A stretch of 64,000 bases of DNA from Muscardinus avellanarius (GCA_963383645.1 OY726560.1:88136093-88200092); one strand, 5' to 3'. Positions 22,664 through 33,614 are shown, counted from the stretch's first letter. Program-made: numbers and translations. Notes: a model not told the origin generated them from the letters alone.

Positions 22664-22830
22664 AGCCAGATGTGGTGGCACATGGCTGTAATCCTAATAC
22701 TTGGGAGGCTGAGACAAGAGAATCACAGGCACATGGCCAGCCTCAGCCCCTTAGCAAGGCTCTCAGCAACTTAATAAGAACCTGTTGCAAAATAAAAAAT
22801 AAGTAAATAAATGTAAATAAATAAAGTAAA
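22664..22830 (+). mobile_element. B1-dID-type SINE lacking its ID part
   Basis: Left monomer (ccagatgtggtggcacatgg) and the linker are present to gttgcaaaataaaaaat. It ends in an (AAAT)n tail instead of an ID monomer. Confidence 0.88.
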
Positions 22831-22914
22831 ATGTACCCATCTTATAACTTGACATGATTGTAGGTAATTATAGTCAATTATCTTTGCTATAAACATCAAT
22901 GTTCAATATTCATA

Positions 22915-22969
22915 TATGTGTGTATGTGTATATATATACATATATATACATATATATACATATATATAC

Positions 22970-23012
<43 letters not shown>
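22915..23012. repeat. (TA)/(TATATACA)n microsatellite
   Basis: Five or more near-perfect TATATACA units grade into a pure TA run. Prone to cruciform formation and assembly error. The Tyr/Ile-rich open frame across it is an artefact. Confidence 0.95.
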
Positions 23013-23014
<2 letters not shown>

Positions 23015-23112
23015 TATATATCATATAGTTTTAATAGCTTGCCTGGCAAGAATGTTAAAATTATCCCCATTTTTAAAACAGTATAACAGCTTACTTTTAA
23101 TTTAATTTAATT

Positions 23113-23190
23113 TTTAGTGTGTGGTGCTGGGGATCAAAGCCAGGGCTTGCACCTGCTGGGCGGGCCCAGTGTCACTGGGCTACCCAGCTT
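23113..23190 (-). mobile_element. ID element (tRNA-Ala-derived SINE)
   Basis: Plus strand reads the reverse of an ID: gtggtgctggggatcaaagcc, then agggcttgcacctgctgggc, then cactgggctacccagc. Monomeric, not part of a dimer. Confidence 0.75.
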
Positions 23191-23668
23191 CATACATCAT
23201 GTTTTAGCTACATATGTGTTAAGGTAGTGTTTGCTGACTCGCTTGGGACTCTAACTACAATTTATGCTTCTCATGCTCTTGGAAAAATGTGTTCCTATCT
23301 CCAAGTACTTGACCTCAGTGAAATGGCCTAGTATTCTAGGAGAGATTGATGATCTATATGTAAATATTTTTAGCCCAGCACACAGTGGAGCCAAGTTAGT
23401 GCAGAATTTATTTACACTGCAAATATTTATGGGCCCGTTGAGTACCAGAAAACAAGCTAGATACCACTAATAAAGAGGTTGTCTTGAGAGTATATTGTTT
23501 TTTTTTTCTTTTCTGGAAACGTCTAAAATCTCTTTATTCCCAGCGTAGCAACATTTTTTAATGATACGTCTTGCTATGGGAATAATTCCATTCATTGAGT
23601 TAAGCTCACCATGGCCCTTTCAAAAGAAATTATCATTTCACTTCTGGGATTTACAAAAATAACCAGCA
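23191..23668. other. Unannotated stretch
   Basis: No repeat or exon recognised. Confidence 0.4.
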
Positions 23669-23970
23669 GCCAGGTGTGGTAGCGCATATCTGTAATCCTG
23701 GCCTTTGGGAGGCTGAGATAGGAGGACTGAAGGCTCAAGCCAGCAGCAGCAACTACCTCAACTACCTAGTGAGACTCTCAACTACTTCCGCTATCTTCCT
23801 TCAGGACCCTGCATTCTCCACTCGGCTTCCATGGCCTGGTCACAGATCCAGCACCAATCCTCTACTGAGTATCTCAGCAGGACTCTCAACTACCTAGTGA
23901 GACCATGTTTCAAAATTAAAAAAAAAAATTTAAAATGGGCTGGCAGTGTAGCTTGGAGGTACCCAGCCCC
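23669..23970 (+). mobile_element. B1-dID-type SINE interrupted by a copied foreign segment
   Basis: Left monomer starts at ccaggtgtggtagcgc. The middle is broken at 23785/23881 by 95 bp that are not SINE. The SINE resumes at gactctcaactacctagtg and runs into a shortened ID-like part at 23938-23970. Confidence 0.88.
23786..23880 (-). other. Inserted inverted copy of 24619-24708
   Basis: Bases 23782-23871 match the reverse complement of 24619-24708 over 90 bp with 3 mismatches that I count. The insert is bracketed by a perfect 13-bp direct repeat, gactctcaactac, at 23773-23785 and 23881-23893, which is single in an uninterrupted SINE. It has no A-rich tail. A short templated insertion during repair, or retro-insertion of an RNA fragment, would each fit. 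Confidence 0.88.
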
Positions 23971-24336
23971 CAAAAATATATAGCATAATTGGAAATAGGG
24001 AGGTATTAGGAAGGTGAAAAAAATTCAAGCCAAGCTTTGAAATGAGTGCTTACAATTTGTAAGGGGATGTTCTGGAAAGTTTTTGAATATCTAATGGTTC
24101 TACTATGGCAATGGTTTAACAAGCCATGCTTGGCCATTTAAGTGAAAGTTTCACGAGAAATGCCTTTTCTGTTTTGTGTACTGCTCAGCCTCCTGCCTCA
24201 TCAGCCTGTACACCGTAGGAAGCACCGACTCCTGGGTGAATAGGACGTCAAGACACCTGCCACAGTTGCAGGCTTGGCTATCCATGTGTAAGTTCCTCTC
24301 AAACAAAATAAATTCTTTAAAATAAACACACTCTGA

Positions 24337-24558
24337 GGCCGGGCATGGTGGCGCATGCTTGTAATCCCCATGCTTGGGAGGCTGAGAGAGGAGGATCGCG
24401 CAGGTTCGAAGCCAGCCTCAGCTACTTAGTGAGGCTCTCAGCAACTTAGTAAGACCCTGTTTCCAAATAAAATATAAAATAGGTCTGGGAGTATAGCCCG
24501 GAGGTAGAAAGCCTCTGCGCTCCACCCCCAGTACCACAAATAAATAAATAAATAAATA
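24337..24558 (+). mobile_element. B1-dID-type SINE, hybrid subfamily
   Basis: Perfect 16-bp duplication aataaacacactctga at 24321-24336 and 24559-24574. It is a complete dimer: long middle, right end with tagaaagcctctgcgctcc and cccccagtaccac, then an (AAAT)n tail. It is the best preserved SINE in the window by eye. Confidence 0.97.
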
Positions 24559-24574
24559 AATAAACACACTCTGA

Positions 24575-24934
24575 ATAATAACCCTTAAGATTTTTGAACC
24601 TTGGGGATTAGGACAGAGTACTTAGTAGAGGATTGGTGCTGGATCTGTGACCAGGCCATGGAAGCCGAGTAGAGAATGCAGGGTCCTGAAGGAAGATAGC
24701 AGAAGTAGGAGTTGTCAAGCGCTGTAGCAGGTGTTGCGAGCCGGAAATCTGCACCCTCCAGAGATGAGCTCACCGCGGAGGCATTGCTTCCTCCAGCTCC
24801 CGGGACTGCAGACAAATGGCCATTTTCTTCCTTGCCTATTATAAAGTGGTTTTGACCCAGCATGAAGATGGCTCTGTTCTGTAGCCTGGCCCTTATCTAG
24901 GCAAGGGAAAAGCTGGGAGAAACACCTTTCTAGT
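24575..24934. other. Unannotated stretch containing the donor of the inverted copy
   Basis: 24619-24708 is the source-like partner of the insert at 23786-23880. Neither the donor nor its surroundings (to 24900) match a repeat I know. A minus-strand frame at 24585-24863 has no recognisable domain. If the donor proves to be multi-copy, the pair would have a different meaning. Confidence 0.45.
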
Positions 24935-25045
24935 TATGGGGTGAATGTATGTGTCCTTTTTCAAGGTGTATATGCTGAGGCCAGAACCCTTTGCATACCC
25001 CATGTGACTGCATTTGGAGCAAGGTCCTTTAAGAGGTAATTAAGG

Positions 25046-25235
25046 GCTGGGTGCTGTGGTGTTCCCCCTGTAATCCCAGAATTTAGGAGGCTGAGAGAGA
25101 AAGATCTCAGGTTTGAGGCCAGCCTCAGCAATTTAGTGAGGCCCTCAGAAACTTAGTGAGAGACCCTGTTTTAAAAAAAGAAATAAGACTTGAAGAGGTA
25201 AAATTTCCTGGGTCCAATCACCAGTGGTGCATGCA
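25046..25235 (+). mobile_element. B1-dID-type SINE inside the MaLR LTR, diverged
   Basis: Left monomer from ggctgggtgctgtggtg, middle with aatttagtgaggccctcag, and a degraded ID part. A TG/CA simple repeat (25236-25283) follows. Confidence 0.85.
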
Positions 25236-25389
25236 TGTGTGTGTGTGTGTACACACAAACACACACATGTGCACACACACACAAGCAGATTAAGGTTAAA
25301 CAAGGTCACAAGGATGAGGTCTTAATATAACAGAATTAGTGTTCTTTTTAATCAGAGACACCAGAGTTCCCTTGTGGATGTGCCTGTGT

Positions 25390-25396
25390 GAGCGCG

Positions 25397-25445
<49 letters not shown>
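25390..25445. repeat. (GC)n(CT)n microsatellite
   Basis: A short alternating GC run followed by a pure CT run. Alternating GC can adopt Z-form and the CT run can form H-DNA. The minus-strand Arg/Glu repeat frame is an artefact. Confidence 0.95.
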
Positions 25446-25447
<2 letters not shown>

Positions 25448-25625
25448 CTGTGACGTCATAGCGAGAGGTGGCCCTCCATAAGCCAGGAAGAAGGCTCTCA
25501 CCAGAGCGGGTGCTACCTTGGTCTCGGACTTCCCAATCTCCACAATTGCGAGAAATGGATTTCCGTTGTTTTAACTTCTCAGTCTGTGGATCTTGTTATG
25601 GCAACCCAAGCAGAGAAGTACAGTC

Positions 25626-26480
25626 CTCTGAGAACAACTCCAGATTATTTTTTTTTATGGCTCAAGTATTTTGTAATATGCTTTCAGAAACTGAAGTCCT
25701 ATCATTTTAGCATACAATGTGCTTTTATTGTAAACTTACAGATAACAAACCTCTCTTCTTCCAGAATGAGGAAGGGGCTATTGGAGCAGCCCACAGCAGT
25801 CCCGTAAGCCTCGGTTCATGAGAGTGCAGACTGTGAAAGACAAAAGATAAAACAGATGCAGATATTTCTGCTCCTTCACAAAATGTTACTGAAACAGTCC
25901 CCCCCCCCTTTGAAAATGTTCAATTCCGTAAGAACAGAGAAACAGAATTGGAGATCATAGTGAGAATATTTTAGAAGCTGAAAAGAAATGGGAGAGAGAG
26001 AGTCCTGGCTTATCAGACCACAGAAAACTGAAACTGGGGAAAGCAACAGGATTGTCAGTGTTTGATTTCAGAAGCTGTAGGGCTGTGGTCACTAGTCACC
26101 CTGGTGTCATGGGCAATTGTGAGCTGAAAGGAGGTGGGTTTTTAAAAATGCATCTAAGAAGTAGCAAGACCCGTAGATCTCCTCCTTGGTTCTGAGAAGT
26201 TGGGCATCTGCTTAACAACCTTAAGCAAAGTTATGATCATAGTGCTTGCCAATTTCTATGATATAAATACAGCCACCATGGGCAATTTTAAGCTACCTAC
26301 ATGAACTCACGGAGCATATAGCTGAGAAGAGATGTGAATGACACACCTTTATATAGTAATGACCCCATACAAGTACAGTATCCAAATAACCTCAAGAACA
26401 TGGATAATAGTAAAACCGCAAGTGGCGCATAGTTTTTTATTTTTAATTTATTTACTTGCATATGTATATAATTTTTTTTT
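25626..26480. other. Unannotated stretch
   Basis: About 0.85 kb with a C9 run at 25900. No exon, RNA gene or repeat is recognised. Confidence 0.4.
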
Positions 26481-26666
26481 TAGTGTGTGGTACTGGGAAC
26501 TGGGCTTAGGGGTATTCTACTTCTGAGCTACGTTCCCACCCCTGTTTTTATTTTTTATTTTGAAACAGGGTCTCACTAAGTTGCTGAGGCTGGCCTCAAA
26601 CCTGTGATCCTTCTGTCTCAGCCTCTCAAGTACTCAGATTACAGATGTATACCACCACACCTGGCT
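26481..26666 (-). mobile_element. B1-dID-type SINE, long subfamily
   Basis: Reverse complement from ccaggtgtggtggtatac to the ID end. It sits back to back with a second minus-strand copy, separated only by a (TTTA)n tail. Confidence 0.92.
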
Positions 26667-26670
26667 GAAT

Positions 26671-26701
<31 letters not shown>

Positions 26702-26740
26702 TGTATTTATTTATTCATTTATTTATTTACTTATTTATTT
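26667..26740. repeat. (TTTA)n microsatellite
   Basis: Tail of the SINE at 26741 expanded into a tetranucleotide repeat with occasional C and G substitutions. Confidence 0.93.
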
Positions 26741-26955
26741 TTTTGTGTGTGTGTGTGGTACTGGGGATGGAACCCAGGGGCATTCTACCTCCGAGCTACA
26801 CCCCCAGCCCTATTTTTTATTCTTTATTTTGAAACAGGGCCTCGCTGAGTTGTACAGAACCTCACTAAGTAGCTGAGGCCATCCTCGAATGGCGATTCTC
26901 CTTTCTCAGTCTCCCAAATGCTGGGATTACAAGCTTGCGCCAACACGCCTGACGT
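26741..26955 (-). mobile_element. B1-dID-type SINE, long subfamily
   Basis: Complete dimer in reverse, ID end cccctgggttccatccccag near 26770, left start near 26950. Confidence 0.93.
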
Positions 26956-27154
26956 TGAATTTAATTTTTAATGACAATTTAACAGATAGCATGGTAATTT
27001 CTGGAAAGTGAGCTGTCTGCTCTTGTGAATGTGACAGGTAACCTTTGTGAACCTCTGCAAGAGCATTGTCCTCCTCCTGGCAGAAGAAGACAATGTTTAT
27101 TTTCTACAAGTTTAAAATCAAGGATTCCTCCCGCCCTCCCTCCCTCCTCTTCTC

Positions 27155-27178
27155 TCCTTTCTTTCTTTTCTTTTCTTT

Positions 27179-27230
<52 letters not shown>

Positions 27231-27232
27231 TT
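27155..27232. repeat. (TTTC)n microsatellite
   Basis: Pure tetranucleotide run preceded by a C-rich polypyrimidine tract (27128-27155). Not attached to a recognisable SINE. Confidence 0.95.
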
Positions 27233-27347
27233 TACAATTAATAATTTGTTTATTTTGGGGGTATGTTTTATCCCATGGCATTTGCATATTGGTGATGTTA
27301 TGGGTCAAGTTATAACAGAGTAAAACCTTAAAGTCCTTCATCATCCT

Positions 27348-28262
27348 ACAGAATTTTTTTTATTTTTATTGGTGCATTATATTCATACATCATATTGGGG
27401 TAAAAAACTTGTGTGTACATACATGCACACATCACTGATTTAATCCCTCCCTCCCTTGCTCGGCTTAGTGGTTGACTTCGATATGTTTAAGTACATTGTG
27501 TGTTTTAGAGATTTTCCTCTTCCCCCCTCCTTTCTCCTCCTTTAGGTTGTCTTGTTGGCTCCTCTATAGGATTTCCTCTTTCAAGAGTTCCTCCTATGAC
27601 CCATTTCTCCCTAACTCTCACATATATAGGGAAAGCATCTGATTTCTTATTTTTTGTGACCGACTAATCTCACTTAGCATAATGTCCTCCAGTTCCATCC
27701 ATTTCCCTGAAAATGATGTAATTGAGTTTTTTTTTTTTGATGGCTGAGTAAAATTCCATTGTGTACATATCCCACAGTTTTGTAATCCATTCATCTGTTG
27801 ATGGACATCTTGGCTTGTTCCATAATTTGGCTATGGTGAATTGTGCAGCTATGAACATAGATACACATACATTAGTTTGGTAGTTTAGTTTCTTTTCTTT
27901 TGGGTAGATACCCAGAAGTGGTATTGCTGGATCAAATGGTATATTTGTTCCCATTCTTCTGAGGATTCTCCATACTGTTTTCCAAAGTGGTTGCACTAAT
28001 TTGCAATCCCACCAACAATGTCTTAGAGTTCCCACTTCTCCACATCCTCGCCAGCATCTGTTGTTTGTGTTTTGAGTGATTGCCATTCTAGTTGGAGTTA
28101 GGTGAAATCTCAGGGTAGTTTTGATTTGCATCTCTTTGATTGCCAGTGATGTTGAGCATTTTTTCATGCATTTATTGACCATTTGAATTTCTTCTTTTGT
28201 GAAGTGTCTATTTAGTTCATTTGCCCATTTTGTTATTGGATGCTTTGTTTTCTTAGTGTTAG
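27348..28262 (-). mobile_element. L1, 3' part of a 5'-inverted insertion
   Basis: Runs from the 3' terminus (tttttattggtgcattat) to the ORF2 C-terminal third. The open segment 28305-27670 encodes 211 residues, including [25 protein letters not shown] (the L1 C-terminal cysteine motif), then [20 protein letters not shown] and [12 protein letters not shown]. It corresponds to 4765 to about 5690 of the full-length copy and is better preserved there in this region. At 28262 it meets the inverted 5' part. Confidence 0.93.
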
Positions 28263-29308
28263 AGCTTACCATCAAAGAAAAGCCCAGGACCAGATGGTTT
28301 CCCAAGTGAATTTTATAAAACCTTTATAGGAGCTAACCCCAATACTCCTCAAACTATTTCTTGAAATAGAAAAAACCGGGACTCTCCCAAATACATTCTA
28401 TGAAGCCAACATCACACTAATACCCAAACTGAATAAAGACAGTTCAAGGAAGGAAAACTACAGGCCTATATCTCTGATGAACTTGGATGCAAAACTATTA
28501 AACAAAATACTAGCAACACGCATTCAAAACCACATCAAGAAAATCATTCACCATGACCAGGTAGGGTTCATCCCAGGGATGCAAAGCTGGTTCAATATAC
28601 AAAAATAAATTAATGTAATTCATCATATAAACAGAATCAAAGACAAAAATCACATAATCATTTCAATAGATGCTGAAAAAGCATTTGATAAAATTCAACA
28701 TCCATTTATGATAAAAACACTGCAGAGAATTGAAATAGAAGGAACATATCTCAACATTATTAAGGCAATCTACAATAAGCCCACTGCCAACATCATATTA
28801 AATGGGGAAAAACTTCAAGAATTCCCCCTAAAAACAGGAACGAGACAAGGATGTTCATTATCACCACTTCTCTTCAATATAGCACTAGGGACTCTAGCCA
28901 GAGCAATAAGGCAAGAAAAGGAAATCAAAGGAGTACAAATAGGAAAAGAAGAACTCAAACTTTCACTATTTGCAGATGACATGATACTATATTTAAAAAA
29001 CACAACAAACTCAACAAAAAGGCTTATAGAACTGATCAACATATTCAGCAAAGTATCTGGATACAAAATCAACCTTAAAAATTCAGAAGCTTTCCTGTAC
29101 ACCAACCATAAATCCACTGAAAAAGAAATTCAGAAAACACTTCCACTCAGGATCTCCCACAAAAAAAAATAAAATACTTAGGAATAAATTTGACCAAGGA
29201 GGTAAAAGGTATCTACAAAGAAAATTATAAAACACTGAAAAAAGATATCGAAGAAGAACTTAGAAGATGGAAGGTTCTTCCATGTTCATGGATTGGCAGA
29301 ATAAATAT
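28263..29308 (+). mobile_element. L1, inverted 5' part (reverse transcriptase region)
   Basis: Same element, opposite orientation. The open frame 28708-29172 (154 codons) carries reverse transcriptase motifs: [16 protein letters not shown] at about 28831-28878 and the catalytic FADD at 28969-28980. It corresponds to about 7705 to 6425 of the full-length copy, so about 735 bp of L1 between the two parts is missing. That is the standard outcome of twin priming. Upstream of 28708 the frame is broken. Confidence 0.93.
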
Positions 29309-29538
29309 CTTTCTTTCTTCTTTCTCTTTCTTTCTCTTTCTTTCTCTGGGGATTGAACTCAGGGGCATTCTACCTCTGAGCTCCACCCTTAGCCCTATTT
29401 TTATGTTTTATTTTGAAACAGAGTATCATTAAGTAGTAGAGGAACTCACAAGTTGCTGAGGCCGGCTGCAAAACTGGTGATCCTCCGGTGTCAGCCTCCA
29501 AAGTACTGGGATTACAAGTGTGTGCTACCATGCCCAGC
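29309..29538 (-). mobile_element. B1-dID-type SINE with (CTTT)n tail
   Basis: Complete dimer in reverse, with a polypyrimidine tail at 29309-29346. It lies exactly at the outer edge of the inverted L1 segment and hides that L1's flanking duplication. Confidence 0.9.
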
Positions 29539-29766
29539 TTAAAATAAAGGGTTTCTAGACACGAGAAAATGAGGTAGGTAGAGGCAGAGACCCTGAGCCT
29601 CAAGAACTTCAAATAGCAGAATTGCATGGATAACTACAACTAAATTTAGAAGCCTCCTAGGATTTATCTCCACCCAACTCCCAGTTCATTGGTAGCCAGA
29701 TGTACTTCCTCCTGGTAGGGTACTGGAAGCATCATTTCTGGGAAATTCAACTAGCTGAAGGGGTGG

Positions 29767-29817
<51 letters not shown>
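29767..29817. repeat. (TG)n microsatellite
   Basis: Nearly pure TG run of about 50 bp. Confidence 0.96.
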
Positions 29818-29819
<2 letters not shown>

Positions 29820-29906
29820 CCTTAAAAGTATTTACGACATTATGTCGTGACAAAAGGTAGAATAAAATAATTTTACAAAGTAAATAAATAAAAATAATTA
29901 ATTCTA

Positions 29907-30125
29907 GCTGTGTGTGGTGGCGCACGCTTGTAATCCCATCTTGTAATCAGCATTTGGGAGGCTGAGACAGGAGGATGGTGGTTTGAGGACAGCCTCAGGT
30001 ACTTAGTGAGGCCTTCTGCAACTCAGTAAAACCCTGTTTCCAAATAAAGAATAAAAATTGGCCTGAGGGTGTAGCTCGGAGGTAGAATGCCCCTGGATCC
30101 AATCCCCAGCATCACATACAAAAAA
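29907..30125 (+). mobile_element. B1-dID-type SINE with internal duplication
   Basis: Long-subfamily dimer. The phrase cttgtaatc occurs twice in the left monomer (29927 and 29940), a small tandem duplication just after the A-box side. Confidence 0.92.
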
Positions 30126-30707
30126 ATTGATTTTAAGTATAGAAATTGAAAACTATGGTAAAGGATGAAAAAGAATTAAAATCATGTGTAATATAATTAA
30201 AAGGACAAATATTTATGATGTCCTGTAGGGGTTGGTGATGAAGAACATGTCTGTAGTCCTAACTGTATAGGCCTTAACTCTGTGACAAAACTTCTGATTC
30301 TATATTACTGAGAGAATTACATAGGTGGAAAGTGTGTGCAGGGGTGACAGGAAGGAGAAAACGACAGAACAAGTTCCTTTCATAGTAGGAAGCGGACATA
30401 TAATTTCACAGCTGAAAAAAGTGTAGCAGTATAGTTATGTTAGATATTAGATAGATGGAAGAAAACAAATTATCTAAAAAAAAAAAAAAACCCTCTGGAC
30501 TTGGTTTTCTCCCTAGTGTAGAATTCGGTCAAGAGTGGGGAAGGGCTGTTGTGAAACCCTTTGTGATTTGACCCTATATGTAAAGTATCTTCCTGTATAA
30601 CTTTGTTAAAATAACAAATTAAGATATATGATGCAATAGAAAGGCGTGGCTGGGGAAATAATGAGTGACAAGAGGGTTGCATTAGTGCAGGAATCAGCCA
30701 GCGGGAA
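30126..30707. other. Unannotated stretch
   Basis: AT-rich, with an A14 run at 30477-30490. No recognised element. Confidence 0.4.
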
Positions 30708-30721
30708 GCTTACAGAACATA

Positions 30722-30929
30722 CTTCTTTTTCTTTTCTTTTTCTTTTTTTGGCGGTACTAGGGTTCCTGGAAACTCTTCTACCTCCGGGCTACACTCCCAG
30801 ACCTTATTTTTATACTTTTTTATTTTGGAAACAGGGTCTCTTAAGCCAGCGTGGCTGGCTTTGAACCTGTGTGATCCTCCTGTCTCTGCCTCCCAAGCAC
30901 GGGGATTACAAGCGTGCGCCACCACCCCG
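30722..30929 (-). mobile_element. B1-dID-type SINE, short subfamily
   Basis: Perfect 14-bp duplication gcttacagaacata at 30708-30721 and 30930-30943. Reverse complement shows gccagccacgctggcttaagagacc and an end with tttccaggaaccctagtacc. Confidence 0.96.
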
Positions 30930-30943
30930 GCTTACAGAACATA

Positions 30944-31837
30944 TTTCTGATGCTTTTGAATGCAGCTACGCTTTTCCTTTGCACTTTTTTTTTTTTGAAA
31001 AAAAGTGTTTTATTTAATTAAAATTTATGCAATGGTAATTTATGGGTAAATTTGAAAAATGTTTTGGAGTGAATAAAGTTACTGCAAAAGGATATTACAT
31101 TGTAATGCCATTTATGTAAAATATCTAATTGCAAAATACTTCTTAATGGTCATAGATAAGTGCAGCAGAATCATAAAAACCTCCATTAGAATCACCTCTC
31201 ACCCAGTTATGTGGTGTTATCTGATGAGAGATGGAGGTAATAGGTATGAGAAGTGAGATGTTAGCTATCAATTTTTTTGTGTTAGGGGAGGGGAAGTTCA
31301 ACAAGAGAGAGTTGGTTGGGAAACTGTAGAGTGTTAGGACCTGCCGGTGTCTGTATACTGCTTTACATATCGTGATGCAGTTTGAAATGTCTCATCATTT
31401 TCAGGAGTAAATGAACACTGGTGCTCAATAAACTGTCACCCTAAATCTGGAGATTCTGGACAAATTGACATTTTAAATTTATTTTCTTTTTCTCTAGAAA
31501 AAAATTTCAAATTTGGTTTTGGATATGACAACATATAACTATTGAGTCAGTCAGTTTTATTAAAGTGCTACCCAGTTTCATCTTACTGTTTCTGTGAAGA
31601 CAGAACCCCATGCTGACTGCACTGTGGACACGGCTGGGCAGCGGTCCCGCTGTCTCACACTCATACGAAGGACAAATGAGGGAAGACTAATGCATATGTG
31701 ATTTGGAGTAGCAGCCAATACATTCCTTAAATATCCACTGAATTTCTACTTCGTAGGGGATGTGATAGGAGAATAGTAAGAACAAGCCACCCCCCCCCCC
31801 GCCATTGATTCCCACTCTGGAAAAGGATGCAATTAAG
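30944..31837. other. Unannotated stretch
   Basis: About 0.9 kb. Contains a poly-C run at 31788-31800. No gene or repeat recognised. Confidence 0.4.
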
Positions 31838-32118
31838 AGAAATGGGAGAAATGGGTAACAGGAGGAGTTTCTGTAGAGGAGTAAATAACGCGACCTAACT
31901 GAGGGGATGGGATGGGGAAGAGGAAAACTCTCTAAAGCACATGATGTACTTAAACATATCAAAGTCAGTCACTCAGCCAAGCATGGGAAGGAGGGAGGGG
32001 GAGGGAATGGGGTGGGACTTGGGTAAGGGCTAATTGGGTGATGTGTGCCTGCAGGTCCCCACCATCTTGTATCCTATTAAGATGTATGAATATAATGTAC
32101 CAATAAAAAATTTAAAAA
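31838..32118 (+). mobile_element. 5'-truncated L1 3' end
   Basis: From aaatgggtaacaggagg through the G-rich 3'UTR segment (ggagggagggggagggaatgg) to accaataaaaaat and an A-rich tail. It lacks the 50-bp VNTR of the composites and has gtaaataacgcgacctaac, not their caattaaggtgacc. It is therefore an ordinary L1 tail and a useful outgroup. Confidence 0.92.
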
Positions 32119-32149
32119 AGAAATAGATGAGAATCACAGCACTGGAATT

Positions 32150-32365
32150 AGACAAATGTGTTGAGTCCTAATTCTATTGAGAGTCAATTGTTAAGTAATT
32201 TTGGACAAGTTATTAACCTCTCTGAGCCTTCGTTTCCTATAATACAATGGCAACAATGATCATACATACCTCACAGAATTGTTGCAGTTACATGCGTTAT
32301 TCCAGCTGAAAACACATATATGATAGCGTACAGCTTGGCACTTAGAGTAAATTCCCAATAAATGT
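32150..32365 (-). repeat. MIR element
   Basis: Well-preserved antisense MIR: ttttggacaagttattaacctctc, gagccttcgtttcc, ctcacagaattgttgcagtt, cagcttggcacttagagtaaat. Confidence 0.85.
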
Positions 32366-32827
32366 TATTTTGATGGAATATTGTGAAGAGATTACAGTTT
32401 AGGAGAATGTATCATCTAAGATAGGGTGGGTTAGCTAGAGAAACAGATGTACACAGATGAACAAGGCTGACCAACATTTTTTGCTGGATGGAGAAATTTT
32501 AAAATTTCTTGAAATTTCAGCCTGCAATCCCAATGTAGCCTAATTTCATAAACAGACAAATTCTTAGATCTACAAGGAAATAAATCTCTGTCTGCCATGG
32601 TTAGATTCACTGAGTTTTTTGTGCTTCAGCAGCAGAGATGAAATCCCACCTGAGCCAGCCGCAGAGCGAGCTTGAATCCACAGATACACACCTTACTTCT
32701 TTTCCAGGAACTGTAGAGTGAAGCCAGGAAATAGGAGGAAAAAAATAATTTAAGTTGTAGTTTAACTGCCACTGAAATGTTGCCGGGATAATAAACCTTA
32801 ATGGTGGAGACGTGAGAGTGATTAATT
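32366..32827. other. Unannotated stretch
   Basis: No recognised element. Confidence 0.4.
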
Positions 32828-33300
32828 TCGGGTGTTCAATCATTCACAGAGCATTTATCAAGCACCTACTACGTATTTCTCAGTGGGCTCAGTGTTGGAG
32901 ACACAGTAGTGAACAGGTGAAAATGTTGTACTTTTCTAAAAGCCGACAGAAACTAGAGGAAGGGACCCCCCACTCCCACAAGCGTTTTGAAGCGGAATAA
33001 GCAGCGTAAATGGATGCAGTGTGTGGCTGTCTAAGCAGGGTGAGGTTGCGGGCAGCTTTCTATGGGGAAGTCTGGGAGGGGACTTCACTTGGTCTGAGGT
33101 AGTAGTGAGGGGAAGAGCTGAGAAAAGGGAGAAGAAAGAGCAGTGGGAAGGCCCTGGGGCAGGAATTAGTGTGTGGCAGCCAGGGGGGCCTGAGCACAGC
33201 AGGCGAGTGGGAGGTGCTGGGGTCAGGAGGTGGCTGCAGCTTGGACATGATTCCAACTCAGTAGCAATACCAGGAGGGTTTTCAGTGGTGTATGACATGA
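32828..33300 (-). mobile_element. L2 (LINE) fragment
   Basis: Plus strand shows L2 in reverse: ttcaatcattcacagagcattt, aagcacctactacgta, gttggagacacagtagtgaac, then gggaaggccctggggcag. The overlapping minus-strand open frame at 32936-33442 is within this repeat and has no domain. Confidence 0.75.
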
Positions 33301-33614
33301 TATGGCCTACAAGTTTAAGAGGATAAGTTTTCTGCCTGAAGAAACTAGAAAAACAAGAGGAAATTAAAGCCAAAGTAAGGAGAAGAGAGGAAATAATAAG
33401 AACCAGCTTAGAAACCAATAGAATAGAACACAGTAAAAACAATGAAAGAAATCACTGAGGCCAAAAGTTCTCTGATAAGACCAATAAACTGATGAACCTC
33501 TAGCCAGATATAATCAAGAAAATAAAGAGGGAGAAGACTCAAAGTACCAACATTAGGAATGATGGGTATTTTGCAGAGTCTACAGTTACTAAAGGAATAA
33601 TACGAGCTTTTAAT

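Larger units (their letters stand above)
24935..25625 (+). mobile_element. MaLR-type (MLT1-like) solo LTR, interrupted
   Basis: Three blocks in the right order. 24938-25040 has ggggtgaatgtatgtgtcc, gcatttggagcaaggtcc. 25280-25390 has aaggtcacaaggatgaggtc, agtgttctttttaatcagagacacc. 25470-25625 has ggacttcccaatctccacaattgc, gatttccgttgttttaac, gtggatcttgttatggcaaccc. These are the classic mammalian-apparent LTR phrases. A SINE and two simple repeats split it. Confidence 0.8.

Noticed and set aside
22899..23105. Tyr/Ile repeat open frame
   Set aside because: Artefact of the TATATACA repeat.
26979..27344. 121-codon minus-strand frame with KERK repeats
   Set aside because: Created by the (TTTC)n tract at 27155-27232.
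32936..33442. 168-codon minus-strand frame
   Set aside because: Lies across L2 and ancient L1 sequence with no domain; the leading residues derive from L1 in antisense.
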